Source: an uncultured Caulobacteraceae bacterium (GTDB lineage Bacteria > Pseudomonadota > Alphaproteobacteria > Caulobacterales > Caulobacteraceae). From it: a stretch of DNA of 64,000 bases. A program made the translations under genes and the position numbers. Within the stretch, counting starts at the first letter, position 1. Every line of letters starts with the position of its first letter. The stretch is taken from assembly GCA_937138625.1 (NCBI GenBank), contig CAKZPF010000003.1:434001-498000 (forward strand), in the 5' to 3' direction. The notes under the pieces are model-generated. The model did no database searches, was not told the DNA's origin, and was given only the letters and a program-made list of their open reading frames with translations. Positions 9,572-18,621 of the stretch are shown one piece after another.

Positions 9572-10963
9572 ATGAACGGACATCTCTTTCGTGCTGATGT
9601 GAAACGCCAGCGGCCGCATTGGTCCGCTGTTGTGGCCTCTGGGCTTATGACCGCCAGTCTGCTGTGTGTGGCCTCAGCTGCCCAGGCCCAAGTGCCCATT
9701 GAAACCGCGCCCACAGCCACGCCCGCGCCCAGTATGGCTCCGGATGATTATGTCCTCACCCCCTCTTCGCCCCAGGAAGGGGCCGTGGTGGTGGTCAATG
9801 ACGAAGTGATCTCGACCGTGGATCTGCGCAACCGTTTAGCCTTGATCTTGGTGACCACAGGCCTGCGCCCCCAAGACCAGGAAACCCTGCAACAAATCCA
9901 AGGCGAAGCGCTTGAAAACTTAGTGAATGAACGCGTCAAAATGCAAGAAACCAAGCGTCTGGGTATCGAAATTTCCGATGAACAGGTGGACGAGGCCTTG
10001 CGGGCCTTGGCGCGGGACAACGACACCAGCGTTCAAGGGCTGCAAGCCGAGCTGCAAGCTTTGGGCGGTGACATCCGCTCTCTTCGCGATCAAATCCGCA
10101 CCGACATTGCCTGGCAACGGCTGTTGACGGCGCGCTATGGCACCCGTTTGCGCATCAGCAACGACCAAATCGACAATACGCTGGAGCGCATTGCCGCCAA
10201 CGCCGATAAGCCTCAGTATCTGATCTCGGAAATTGTCATTGATATCATTCCTGGCCGTGAAGCCGAAGCCGAAAGCCTGGCCGTCAAACTGATCGATGAG
10301 ATGCGCCGTGGCGCGCCCTTCCCGGCTTTGGCGCGACAATTCTCGAGCTCTAGCAGTGCTGCTAATGGCGGGGATATTGGTTGGGTGGCGGCCGGTGAAT
10401 TGGGCGGCCAAACCGAACAGGTTTTGCGCAGCATCGACCCCGGCCAGGTCTCACGCCCCTTCCTGACCCAGGATGGCATCAAAATTTTGGCCTTGCGTGA
10501 CCGTCGCAGCGGCACCGCCAATCGGGTCAGCTACAGTTTGAAACAAGCCGTGATCCCGATTCGCAGCCAGCCGGGCACGCCCGAGGCGAGAACACAGGAA
10601 GAACGGGCTTGGGGCACCATGAGCCAACTGCGCCAACGCATCACCGGTTGTGATGACTTTGAACAGATCGCCCAAAGCGCTACGGGTGTACAGGCCGGGG
10701 GGATTGATGACATCGCCCGCGAAAATCTGGCCCCCAGTTTTCAGGCCGCTATCGATGGCCTGGATGAAGGCCAAGTGTCTGAACCCATTCGCACCCAGAT
10801 TGGGGTGCACATTTTGGGCCTATGCCGCCGGACGGTGGATATGAAGGGGGCCTTACCATCGCGAGACCAGGTAGAAATTCGACTGCAAAATCAACAACTT
10901 TCTATGATTTCTAAACGTTATCTCCGAGATCTGAAACGGGCCGCCACCATCGAGGGACGATAG
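9572..10963 (+). CDS. surA: SurA-type periplasmic peptidyl-prolyl isomerase/chaperone
   Basis: Periplasmic chaperone for outer-membrane proteins such as LptD. A signal peptide with hydrophobic core VVASGLMTASLLCVASAAQA is followed by a SurA N-terminal domain (EGAVVVVNDEVISTVDLRNR). Parvulin-type regions come after (ISEIVIDIIPG...GAPFPALARQFSSSSSAANG-GDIGW; second half LKQAVIPIRS...GIDDIARENL). About 463 residues. ATG at 9572 is preferred over TTG at 9566, which is in frame six bases earlier. The 103-base gap before it contains a 7-bp GC stem (9494-9500/9520-9526) without a T run. pdxA follows after six bases. Confidence 0.9.
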   Translation: MNGHLFRADVKRQRPHWSAVVASGLMTASLLCVASAAQAQVPIETAPTATPAPSMAPDDYVLTPSSPQEGAVVVVNDEVISTVDLRNRLALILVTTGLRPQDQETLQQIQGEALENLVNERVKMQETKRLGIEISDEQVDEALRALARDNDTSVQGLQAELQALGGDIRSLRDQIRTDIAWQRLLTARYGTRLRISNDQIDNTLERIAANADKPQYLISEIVIDIIPGREAEAESLAVKLIDEMRRGAPFPALARQFSSSSSAANGGDIGWVAAGELGGQTEQVLRSIDPGQVSRPFLTQDGIKILALRDRRSGTANRVSYSLKQAVIPIRSQPGTPEARTQEERAWGTMSQLRQRITGCDDFEQIAQSATGVQAGGIDDIARENLAPSFQAAIDGLDEGQVSEPIRTQIGVHILGLCRRTVDMKGALPSRDQVEIRLQNQQLSMISKRYLRDLKRAATIEGR

Positions 10964-10969
10964 CCCCCG

Positions 10970-12013
10970 ATGATGGCCCACGCGACGCAGTTGCCGCCCT
11001 TGTTGCTCTCTCAGGGCGATCCTGCGGGTGTGGGGCCGGAAATCAGCTTGCTGGCCTGGCAAGCCTTGCACAGCTTGGACAGTTCCTTTGCTGTGGTGGC
11101 GGATCTGCGCCTGATGCAGCAAACGGCCCAGCGCTTGGATCTGCCGCCACCGTGCCGCATTGACCATCCGGCACAGGCCCACGACTGTTTCGCCCAGGGC
11201 CTGCCGGTTCTGAACGAACCCTTGGAACAGATACCGAACGCTGGCGCACCGGATGTGGCCGCCGCCCCGCAAATCTTGCGCTGCTTGGATCGGTGTGTGG
11301 CGGCAATTCAGTCTGGGCAAGCCCGCGCCCTGATCACCAATCCCATCGCCAAATCGGTGTTGCGGGCCGGGGGCTTTGCCCATCCCGGTCATACTGAGTA
11401 TCTGGCGGCCCTGACGCTCGACAGCCATGACCACACCCCCGCTCCTCGTGGCCCTGTGATGATGTTGGCTGTGGACAGTTTTCGGGTGGCGCTTGCGACG
11501 ATTCACATGCCATTGAAGGACGTGCCCGCCGCCCTGACCCCTGACCGGCTGGCGCGCGTTATTCGCGTTACCCACACGGCCTTGCAACAGGATTTTGGGA
11601 TTTCAGATCCGCAGATTGCGGTCTGTGGCTTGAACCCCCACGCCGGTGAAGGCGGTATGCTGGGCACCGAAGAGCAAACGGTGATCCAACCGGTGATCGT
11701 CAAGCTGCAAGCCGAAGGCCTGCGGCTTACGGGGCCCCTGCCCGCCGATACCCTGTTCGCGCCCGAAATCCGCGCGCCTTATGACGCCATCATCGCCATG
11801 TATCATGACCAAGGTCTGGTGCCGTTGAAGGCCTTTGATTTTTGGCGAGGGGTGAACATCACACTGGGGCTGCCGATCGTGCGCACCTCGCCCGATCACG
11901 GCACAGGTTTTGAAATCGCCGGCACGGGCACGGCGCGGGCCGAAAGCCTGATCGAGGCCATCCGCAGCGCCGATCAGCTGTCGCGACAGCGCCTGGTGGG
12001 GACCGCCGCATGA
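10970..12013 (+). CDS. pdxA: 4-hydroxythreonine-4-phosphate dehydrogenase
   Basis: NAD-dependent oxidation of 4-phosphohydroxythreonine in pyridoxal phosphate synthesis (DXP-dependent route). The 347-residue protein shows SQGDPAGVGPEI at the N-terminus, HPGHTEYLA, and the metal and substrate residues in AMYHDQGLVPLKAF and VRTSPDHGTGFEIAG. The C-terminus overlaps rsmA by four bases (ATGA). The surA-pdxA-rsmA order is widely conserved in proteobacteria, which supports all three names. Confidence 0.96.
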   Translation: MMAHATQLPPLLLSQGDPAGVGPEISLLAWQALHSLDSSFAVVADLRLMQQTAQRLDLPPPCRIDHPAQAHDCFAQGLPVLNEPLEQIPNAGAPDVAAAPQILRCLDRCVAAIQSGQARALITNPIAKSVLRAGGFAHPGHTEYLAALTLDSHDHTPAPRGPVMMLAVDSFRVALATIHMPLKDVPAALTPDRLARVIRVTHTALQQDFGISDPQIAVCGLNPHAGEGGMLGTEEQTVIQPVIVKLQAEGLRLTGPLPADTLFAPEIRAPYDAIIAMYHDQGLVPLKAFDFWRGVNITLGLPIVRTSPDHGTGFEIAGTGTARAESLIEAIRSADQLSRQRLVGTAA

Positions 12014-12867
12014 GCCCCCCCCCGCTTGATCAATTGCCGTCTGTGCGTGAGCACCTCGAGGTCCATCAGCTGTGGGCCGATAAGAAGCTGGGCCAGCATT
12101 TTTTGCTGGACCTGAACATCACCCGCAAAATCGTGCGCGCGGCCGGGGATCTGACGGGGCGCGTTGTGGTTGAAGTCGGCCCCGGCCCTGGCGGCCTGAC
12201 CCGGGCCCTGTTGGAGACAGACGTGACAGGCGTGCTGGCTATCGAAAAGGACACACGCGTTTTGCCCTTGTTGGCCGAGATCTCAGCGCTGGACAACCGT
12301 TTGCAGACCCTGTCTGCTGACGCCCTGGCGGTGGATGTCATCGCCGAGGCCCAAAGCCGCTTTGGCGATGGGCCGGTGCACGTCATCGCCAATCTGCCCT
12401 ATAACGTCGGCACGCCGATGCTGATTGCCTGGTTGAAACAGATCCAAGACCTCGAGGCCCTGACCCTGATGTTTCAGTTGGAAGTCGCCGAGCGCATCGT
12501 CGCCGAACCGGGCCAAAAGGCTTATGGGCGGTTGGCGGTTTTGGCCCAGGCGGTAGCTGACTGTCATTTGGCGTTTCGTCTGCCCGCACAGGCCTTCACA
12601 CCACCACCCAAGGTGGACAGCGCCGTGGTCAGTTTGCGACCCAAGCCCGATGGCCTGACGCTCGAGATGTTGAAAGGCTTGGAAACGGTGACGGCGGCAG
12701 CCTTTGGTCAGCGGCGCAAAATGCTGCGGCAGTCATTAAAATCTGTTCCGGGGCCTCTCAGTGGCGAAGCCCTGTGCGCCGCGGCAGGCCTGCCGTCCAC
12801 AGCGCGTGCCGAAGAAATTGATATCAAGGGGTTTTTGCGCCTCGTGGCCGCGATCTCTGATCAATAG
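12010..12867 (+). CDS. rsmA: 16S rRNA (adenine1518/1519-N6) dimethyltransferase
   Basis: Dimethylates two adjacent adenines in the 3'-terminal helix of 16S rRNA during 30S maturation (KsgA). The 285-residue protein has the family N-terminus KKLGQHFLLDLNITRKIVRA, the SAM-binding motif VVEVGPGPGGLTRALLE, the catalytic NLPYNVGTPML motif, and the C-terminal helical domain with FGQRRKMLRQSLK. It is coupled to pdxA and its last seven bases overlap the convergent EF-hand gene. Confidence 0.96.
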   Translation: MSPPPLDQLPSVREHLEVHQLWADKKLGQHFLLDLNITRKIVRAAGDLTGRVVVEVGPGPGGLTRALLETDVTGVLAIEKDTRVLPLLAEISALDNRLQTLSADALAVDVIAEAQSRFGDGPVHVIANLPYNVGTPMLIAWLKQIQDLEALTLMFQLEVAERIVAEPGQKAYGRLAVLAQAVADCHLAFRLPAQAFTPPPKVDSAVVSLRPKPDGLTLEMLKGLETVTAAAFGQRRKMLRQSLKSVPGPLSGEALCAAAGLPSTARAEEIDIKGFLRLVAAISDQ

Positions 12868-13256
12868 GTATAGTTCCAAATGAAGAACATATCTTCATCC
12901 AGATCAGAAATTCGACCTTCCAATTCATCTATGGGGTCTTCTAGCGCAAAATCTTCGGTCTCTTGCGCTTTTAATGTCTGCAACTCCATCGCCAACTCGG
13001 CCCGCTGCGCCTTCAAGGCCTCAAAAGCTTCGGTCTGGTCAAAGCGGCCATCGGCACCTTCAGGACGGGTGGGGTCGTCCAAGTCGCCTAGAAACTTGCG
13101 AATCTCAGCGGTTTCCGATTCCTCGATCACGCCATCTTGGTTGGGGTCCGCCACAAACAGCATGGTGTGAACAAAATCCCCAGCCTGCATGCCGTTGGAG
13201 GCCAAGGCCGGATTATAGGTTTCTGGCAATGCCTTCAGATCAATGATGCCGGACAT
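12861..13256 (-). CDS. Small acidic protein with an EF-hand loop, function unknown
   Basis: 131 residues, no signal peptide or membrane segment. Residues 37-48 read DPNQDGVIEESE, a textbook 12-residue EF-hand loop with all ligand positions (D1, N3, D5, G6, I8, E12), so calcium binding is likely. A weaker DGRFDQTEAFEAL segment follows about 27 residues later and may be a degenerate second hand. The C-terminal third is acidic and probably helical (ELAMELQTLKAQETEDFALE). ATG at 13256 is chosen over an in-frame ATG 33 bases upstream because GGGGGA lies just before it. The base composition is a little AT-richer than its neighbours. I do not recognise the family. Confidence 0.75.
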   Translation of the reverse strand: MSGIIDLKALPETYNPALASNGMQAGDFVHTMLFVADPNQDGVIEESETAEIRKFLGDLDDPTRPEGADGRFDQTEAFEALKAQRAELAMELQTLKAQETEDFALEDPIDELEGRISDLDEDMFFIWNYTY

Positions 13257-13330
13257 GGTTTCCCCCAGTTTGAACAATTGGCCTGACAAAATATGTCAGT
13301 TGCTGGTCATATCGTCAAATCATTACCCGT

Positions 13331-13984
13331 CTATCTGACGCGTGTTGGCGTTTCCATTGGCTCGGCGATCAAATCCGCCACCTTTTGCGCCACCCAGGGG
13401 TTGCGCTGACGCCGCAGGCATTCCGCCTGATAAATCGCCGAAACCTTGGCATAGGCATCATCCAGGTCATGGTTGACCACGATGTAATCATACTCGCCCC
13501 ACTGGCCGATTTCACCGCGCGCCCGTTGCAGGCGGCGTTCGATCACATCGTGGGCATCTTGGGCACGGGCATAAAGGCGGCGTTTCAACTCGGCCATGCT
13601 GGGGGGCAGGATGAAAATACGCACCGTGTCGCCGGTCATGGCGGCCGCGACATCCCGCGCCCCTTGCCAATCGATATCAAACAAAACATCGCGGCCCGCC
13701 TTCAGGGCGGTTTCCACCGGTGCGCGTGGCGTGCCGTAACAGTTTTCATGCACCTCGGCCCATTCCAGAAACTCACCGGCATCGGCCTTGGCTTGGAATT
13801 CTGCCCGCGAGAGGAAATGATAATCCTCGCCTTCCAACTCGCCCGGGCGTGGCGGGCGCGTGGTGGCCGACACCGATGGCGCCATACAGGCGTTTTCCGC
13901 CAGCAAACGGCGGCCAATGGTGCTTTTGCCCGCGCCCGATGGGCTCGAGAGCACCAACAATATTCCTCGGCGATCAGCGGTCAT
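13331..13984 (-). CDS. gmk: Guanylate kinase
   Basis: Phosphorylates GMP to GDP. The 217-residue protein has the P-loop LSSPSGAGKSTIGRRLL, the GMP-binding ATTRPPRPGELEGEDYHF and YGTPRAPVETAL, and DIDWQGARDV. The frame is open 87 bases further upstream into mltG, but ATG at 13984 with AAAGG before it gives the normal N-terminus (MTADRRGILLVLSSPSG). It overlaps the mltG stop by 11 bases, so it is in one transcript with the mltG-fabF genes upstream. Confidence 0.95.
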   Translation of the reverse strand: MTADRRGILLVLSSPSGAGKSTIGRRLLAENACMAPSVSATTRPPRPGELEGEDYHFLSRAEFQAKADAGEFLEWAEVHENCYGTPRAPVETALKAGRDVLFDIDWQGARDVAAAMTGDTVRIFILPPSMAELKRRLYARAQDAHDVIERRLQRARGEIGQWGEYDYIVVNHDLDDAYAKVSAIYQAECLRRQRNPWVAQKVADLIAEPMETPTRVR

Positions 13985-14996
13985 AAGCTTGCCTTTCAAT
14001 CTGTCGCCAACGGACGACATTTTGCCGATGCCCAGCATAGGTCTCGGAAAAGGCGTGTCCCCCGCTGCCATCGGCCACGAAGAACAGATACGGACTTTCG
14101 GGGGGATTGAGAACCGCCTTTATGGCCTCACGCCCCGGATTGGCGATGGGCGTGGGCGGCAAGCCATCAATTTGGTAGGTGTTATAAGCGGTTTTGCGAT
14201 CAATTTCCGAGCGCCGCAGCCCCCGCCCCAAAGGTTCACCTTGGCTGATGCCATAAATGATAGTGGGATCACTCTCGAGGCGCATGCCCTTGCGCAAGCG
14301 ATTGATAAACACCGAGGCCACCAAGGGCCGCTCGGCCGCCAGGCCCGTTTCCTTTTCGACAATCGAGGCCAAGGTGATGGCGTCCTCAGGCGTTGTGACC
14401 GGCAGACCCGCTTGGCGGGTGGGCCACAAATTGGCGATCAGGGTGGCTTGCGCCGCCCGCATCCGGTCCAAGACCGCCTGACGGGGCTCGCCGCGTTGGA
14501 ACGTATAGGTATCGGGCAAAAGCGTGCCCTCGGCCACTGGATCTAGCGGCCCGGTCAGCAACGGTTCTTTCTGTAAGGCGCGCAAAATTTGCTGGCTGGT
14601 CCAGCCTTCGGGGATGGTGATTTTGTGCTGCACCACTTGACCCGATTGAATCAGACGGAAAATCTCGGCGGGGCTTGAGCGCGCCGGGATGCGATATTCG
14701 CCAGCCTTCAGGCTGCCGGCCTCGCCCTGCAGTTTCACGGCCCAGAAAAACACCTGGGGCCGCCGCACCACGCCCGCGCGCGCCAAGGTGTCGGCGATCG
14801 TGGTCAGGGAGGATCCGCGCTCCAGCACCACGGTGGTGGGCACCAAGGCCGGGCCGGGTTTTTTATAGCTGTGAAGCCCCCAAAGCCCCGTCAACAGCAA
14901 AGCCGTCAATGTGCCCACGACCACCACAATGGCGGCGGTCAACAGCGCGAGGCCAAAGCCCCCAGAAGATGAAGACGAAGGGCGCGGCCCCGTCAC
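13974..14996 (-). CDS. mltG: Endolytic murein transglycosylase MltG (YceG-like)
   Basis: Inner-membrane lytic transglycosylase thought to cut nascent peptidoglycan strands. The 340-residue protein has one N-terminal membrane helix (LALLTAAIVVVVGTLTALLL), a LysM-like region, and the catalytic YceG domain with TLASIVEKETGLAAERPLV (catalytic Glu) and LESDPTIIYGI. It ends with the conserved YLFFVADGSGGHAFSETYAGH. It overlaps fabF by four bases, and fabF-mltG-gmk is a common alphaproteobacterial order. Confidence 0.94.
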   Translation of the reverse strand: MTGPRPSSSSSGGFGLALLTAAIVVVVGTLTALLLTGLWGLHSYKKPGPALVPTTVVLERGSSLTTIADTLARAGVVRRPQVFFWAVKLQGEAGSLKAGEYRIPARSSPAEIFRLIQSGQVVQHKITIPEGWTSQQILRALQKEPLLTGPLDPVAEGTLLPDTYTFQRGEPRQAVLDRMRAAQATLIANLWPTRQAGLPVTTPEDAITLASIVEKETGLAAERPLVASVFINRLRKGMRLESDPTIIYGISQGEPLGRGLRRSEIDRKTAYNTYQIDGLPPTPIANPGREAIKAVLNPPESPYLFFVADGSGGHAFSETYAGHRQNVVRWRQIERQAYDR

Positions 14997-16276
14997 GAGA
15001 CCGACTGGAAGACCAAGGTGGCGTTGGTGCCACCAAAGCCAAACGAGTTGGACATCACAGCCCGGGCCGAGATGTCTTGGGCCTGATGGGGCACCAGATT
15101 GATCTTGGTCTCGACCGACGGGTTATCCAGATTGATGGTGGGCGGGGCCTTTTGATCCCGCAGGGCCAGCAGCGAGAACACGGCCTCGAGCGCGCCAGCC
15201 GCGCCCAGCAGGTGCCCCACCGCCGATTTGGTCGAGGACATCACCAAGCCATCGGTGTGTTCGCCAAACAAGCGCTCGACGGCCCGCAGCTCGATCTCGT
15301 CACCCAAGGGCGTCGAGGTGCCATGGGCATTGACATAGCCAATATCACTGGGCTGCAAATTGGCCTCTTTCAAGGCCGCGACCATAGCGCGATAGCCACC
15401 GTCGCCATCCGAGGCCGGGGCCGTGATGTGATAGGCATCCCCAGACAGGCCATAGCCCACGATTTCGCCGTAAATTTTTGCGCCCCGGGCCTTGGCGTGC
15501 TCATACTCTTCAAGCACCACAACGCCCGAGCCCTCGCCCATCACAAAGCCATCCCGGTCTTTGTCATAGGGCCTTGAAGCCTTGGTAGGCTGGTCATTAA
15601 AGCCCGTGGAAAGTGCACGACAGGCCACAAAGCCCGCAATGCCGATCTTACACACGGCGGCCTCAGCACCACCGGCCACCATCACATCGGCATCCCCATG
15701 ACGGATCAAACGAAACGCGTCACCAATGGCATGCGCCCCTGTGGCACAGGCCGTGACCACCGCGTGGTTCGGCCCTTTAAAGCCATATTTGATCGACACC
15801 TGGCCCGAGGCCAAATTGATCAAAGCCGAGGGAATGAAAAAGGGGCTGACCCGGCGGGGCCCCTTCTCGTGCATGGTGATGGCGGTATCCGCAATGGCCG
15901 ACAAACCACCGATGCCCGAGCCAATCATCACCCCTGTGCGCTGTTGATCGTCCTCGGTCTCGGCGACCCAGCCTGAATCGCGCACAGCTTCATCGGCCGC
16001 CGCGCAGGCATACAGGATGAAATCATCGACTTTACGCTGATCTTTGGGGGGCATGGTCTGGTCGGGATCAAAGACCCCGGCCTGACCTGGTGCGCCGCCG
16101 CCGCGTCCATCGACGCGGGGCACTTCGCAGGCGATTTGGCACGCCAGATCCGAGGCATCAAAGGCCGAAATTTGCCCGGCACCACTGGCCCCTGACAAAA
16201 TCTGCCCCCAGACGTGATCCACGCCCGTGCCCACTGGGGACACCAGCCCCAGACCTGTAATCACTACGCGCCGCAT
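14993..16276 (-). CDS. fabF: 3-oxoacyl-ACP synthase II
   Basis: Condensing enzyme that elongates acyl-ACP with malonyl-ACP. The 427-residue protein has the Cys-His-His triad in VVTACATGAHAIGDAFR, YVNAHGTSTPLGD and KSAVGHLLGAAG, and begins RRVVITGLGLVSPVGTG. Residues near 55-75 contain a Gly/Pro-rich loop (GRGGGAPGQAGVFDP) that looks longer than in E. coli FabF. Downstream of acpP by 18 bases. Confidence 0.95.
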   Translation of the reverse strand: MRRVVITGLGLVSPVGTGVDHVWGQILSGASGAGQISAFDASDLACQIACEVPRVDGRGGGAPGQAGVFDPDQTMPPKDQRKVDDFILYACAAADEAVRDSGWVAETEDDQQRTGVMIGSGIGGLSAIADTAITMHEKGPRRVSPFFIPSALINLASGQVSIKYGFKGPNHAVVTACATGAHAIGDAFRLIRHGDADVMVAGGAEAAVCKIGIAGFVACRALSTGFNDQPTKASRPYDKDRDGFVMGEGSGVVVLEEYEHAKARGAKIYGEIVGYGLSGDAYHITAPASDGDGGYRAMVAALKEANLQPSDIGYVNAHGTSTPLGDEIELRAVERLFGEHTDGLVMSSTKSAVGHLLGAAGALEAVFSLLALRDQKAPPTINLDNPSVETKINLVPHQAQDISARAVMSNSFGFGGTNATLVFQSVS

Positions 16277-16294
16277 CGGGTAACCGTTTCAGAC

Positions 16295-16534
16295 TTAAGC
16301 GGGAGCTTTGTCTTTGATGAAGCTGACGGCGTCGCCAACAGTTTTGATTTGCTCGGCGGCATCATCTGGGATTTCCACACCGAACTCATCTTCGAACGCC
16401 ATCACCAGCTCGACATTGTCCAGGCTGTCAGCGCCCAGGTCATCAATGAAGCTAGCCTTTTCCGTCACTTTGTCGGCATCCACATCCAAATGCTCGACCA
16501 CAATCTTTTTCACGCGCTCAAAAACGTCGGACAT
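16295..16534 (-). CDS. acpP: Acyl carrier protein
   Basis: Carries growing acyl chains on 4'-phosphopantetheine. The 79-residue protein has the attachment Ser in [15 protein letters not shown] and the acidic helix II typical of ACP. The frame is open 66 bases further upstream, but [16 protein letters not shown] at 16534 is the normal start. The 202 bases between it and fabG hold no gene; a promoter for the highly expressed acpP would be expected there, but I could not identify one with certainty. Confidence 0.96.
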   Translation of the reverse strand: MSDVFERVKKIVVEHLDVDADKVTEKASFIDDLGADSLDNVELVMAFEDEFGVEIPDDAAEQIKTVGDAVSFIKDKAPA

Positions 16535-16736
16535 CTTGTCTTTCCTTGTCTCGTTTCCCAATACACTGCCAAAGCGGTTTGCCACTTCAGCGCGGGTCAC
16601 CCCCCTTGCGGGATGCCCATGAAGTCCACGGCTCTACACCGGTTACCCCTGGGCCGCAACCCTGAAACGTTGTCTCTAGCATGGGCACCTTGTGGGGGCA
16701 AACTGAAAAGGCCGTTTCCCCCAGCGCCCGCTCCCC

Positions 16737-17474
16737 TTAGATCATCGCCATGCCGCCGTTGACATGCAGGGTTTGGCCGGTGACATAGCCCGCTTGTTCG
16801 GAAGCCAGGTACAAAACGCCAGCGGCGATTTCCTCTGGTGTGCCAAGGCGTCCGGCGGGGATTTTCTGGTGAATTTGGTCTTTCTGGGCCTCGGACAACT
16901 CATCCGTCATGGGCGAAGCAATAAAGCCCGGCGCCACACAATTGACGGTGATATTCCGCGCCGCGACCTCTTGGGCCAGAGCTTTCGAAAACCCGATCAT
17001 CCCGGCTTTTGAGGCTGCATAATTGGCCTGGCCGGGGTTGCCCGTGACACCAACAATCGAGGTGATTCCCACGATCCGGCCCCATCTGCGCTTCATCATG
17101 CCGCGCAAAGCGGCACGCGACAAACGAAAATGGGCCTCGAGATTGACCTTCAGCACCGTATCCCAGTCCTCGTCTTTCATGCGCATCAACAAGCCATCAC
17201 GGGTCAAACCGGCGTTGGAGATCAAAATATCGACGCCGCCAAAATGCTCGGACGCCTTTTCGATCAAGCCATCCACCGCTGTGGCATCCGACAGATTACA
17301 AGCGCTGATGGCGGTGCGATCGCCCAATTGGCCCGACAGATCCGCCAACACATTCTCCCGCGTGCCCGACAGCACCACATTGGCGCCTGCCGCGTGCAAG
17401 GTGGTGGCAATGGCCTTGCCGATACCGCCGGTGGCCCCGGTCACAAGCGCAGTTTTTCCACTGAGATCAAACAT
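16737..17474 (-). CDS. fabG: 3-oxoacyl-ACP reductase
   Basis: NADPH-dependent reduction of 3-oxoacyl-ACP in fatty acid elongation. The 245-residue short-chain dehydrogenase has the TGATGGIGKAIA cofactor loop, NAGLTRDGLLMRM, the Ser in VGITSIVGVTGNPGQ, and the YAASKAGMIGFSKAL active-site Tyr-Lys pair. It ends with the FabG-type QTLHVNGGMAMI. It lies 30 bases downstream of fabD in the fatty-acid cluster, which distinguishes it from generic SDR enzymes. Confidence 0.96.
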   Translation of the reverse strand: MFDLSGKTALVTGATGGIGKAIATTLHAAGANVVLSGTRENVLADLSGQLGDRTAISACNLSDATAVDGLIEKASEHFGGVDILISNAGLTRDGLLMRMKDEDWDTVLKVNLEAHFRLSRAALRGMMKRRWGRIVGITSIVGVTGNPGQANYAASKAGMIGFSKALAQEVAARNITVNCVAPGFIASPMTDELSEAQKDQIHQKIPAGRLGTPEEIAAGVLYLASEQAGYVTGQTLHVNGGMAMI

Positions 17475-17504
17475 AGTGCTTTCCTTTGATGTTATGCAGT
17501 TGAC

Positions 17505-18464
17505 TTAAGAGGTGGTGACCGGCGCGCCCAATTGCTTGGCCAAGGCCTCGAGGTCATCGGGCCCGTTCAGGGCCACGCCCTGGGCGGTGTCGGTGATACG
17601 GCGAATCATACCGGTCAGCACCTTGCCTGCGCCCACTTCTGCAAACAGATCTATGCCATCCTCGGCCATTTGCGCCACCGACTCGCGCCAGCGCACACGC
17701 CCGCACACCTGGTCCACCAACAGCTGGCGAATGGTGTCGGGATCGGTCACGGGGCTGGCTGTGACATTGGCATAAACAGGCACGGCCGGGGTTTTCAGGC
17801 TGACCTCCGCCAGGGCGGCTTTCATCTCATCAGCAGCTGGCTGCATCAGCGGGCAATGGAAAGGCGCCGAGACCGGCAGCAAAATCGCCCGCTTGATGCC
17901 CTTGGATTGGGCATGGGCAATGGCGGCCTCGACCGCGGCTTTGGCGCCTGAAATCACCACTTGGCCCGGCGCGTTGTCATTGGCCACATCACAGACACCG
18001 GTTATGGCGCCGTGTTTGGCGATCTCTTCCGCCTGTTCAATATTGGCCCCGATCAGGGCGGCCATGGCCCCCTCGCCCACCGGCACAGCCTTTTGCATGG
18101 CTTGGCCACGATGACGCAACAGACGCGCGGCGTCCTCAGGGCTCAGGGCACCAGCCGCCGCCAGGGCCGAATACTCGCCCAAGGAATGCCCCGCCACACA
18201 TTTGGCGCGGGTCACATCAACGCCAAAGTCGGCTTTCAAAACCGCCATGGTGGCCAACGACACCGCCATCAGGGCCGGTTGCGTGTTTTCCGTCAGGCGC
18301 AGGTCATCCTCGCTGCCTGTCCACATCAGACCCGACAGATCTTGGCCCAGTGCCGTGTCCACGGCCTCGAACACCGCTTTGGCGGCAGGAAACGCGTCAG
18401 CCAGGTCCTTGCCCATTCCGATGGCTTGGCTGCCTTGACCAGGAAAAATGAATGCGAGCGCCAT
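17505..18464 (-). CDS. fabD: Malonyl-CoA:ACP transacylase
   Basis: Loads malonate from CoA onto ACP. The 319-residue protein has FIFPGQGSQAIGMGK at the N-terminus, the nucleophile in VAGHSLGEYSALAAAG, the catalytic His in VSAPFHCPLMQPAA, and the QVCGRVRWRESV motif. It is the first gene of the fabD-fabG-acpP-fabF-mltG-gmk run. The 157 bases upstream separate it from a divergent orphan gene and must contain the promoter. Confidence 0.96.
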   Translation of the reverse strand: MALAFIFPGQGSQAIGMGKDLADAFPAAKAVFEAVDTALGQDLSGLMWTGSEDDLRLTENTQPALMAVSLATMAVLKADFGVDVTRAKCVAGHSLGEYSALAAAGALSPEDAARLLRHRGQAMQKAVPVGEGAMAALIGANIEQAEEIAKHGAITGVCDVANDNAPGQVVISGAKAAVEAAIAHAQSKGIKRAILLPVSAPFHCPLMQPAADEMKAALAEVSLKTPAVPVYANVTASPVTDPDTIRQLLVDQVCGRVRWRESVAQMAEDGIDLFAEVGAGKVLTGMIRRITDTAQGVALNGPDDLEALAKQLGAPVTTS

Positions 18465-18621
18465 GAGGGTCTCCGTGTGTTTTATCTGATTATCATAATG
18501 CGGGGGTCATACCGACTTTGTCCCGCCGGAACAAGAGGAGACGAAAAAAATCCCCAGGCCAACTTGTTCACCAATGTGTTTTGTGCAAATCCTGATCACG
18601 GGTGATATACAGGAGGCAGAC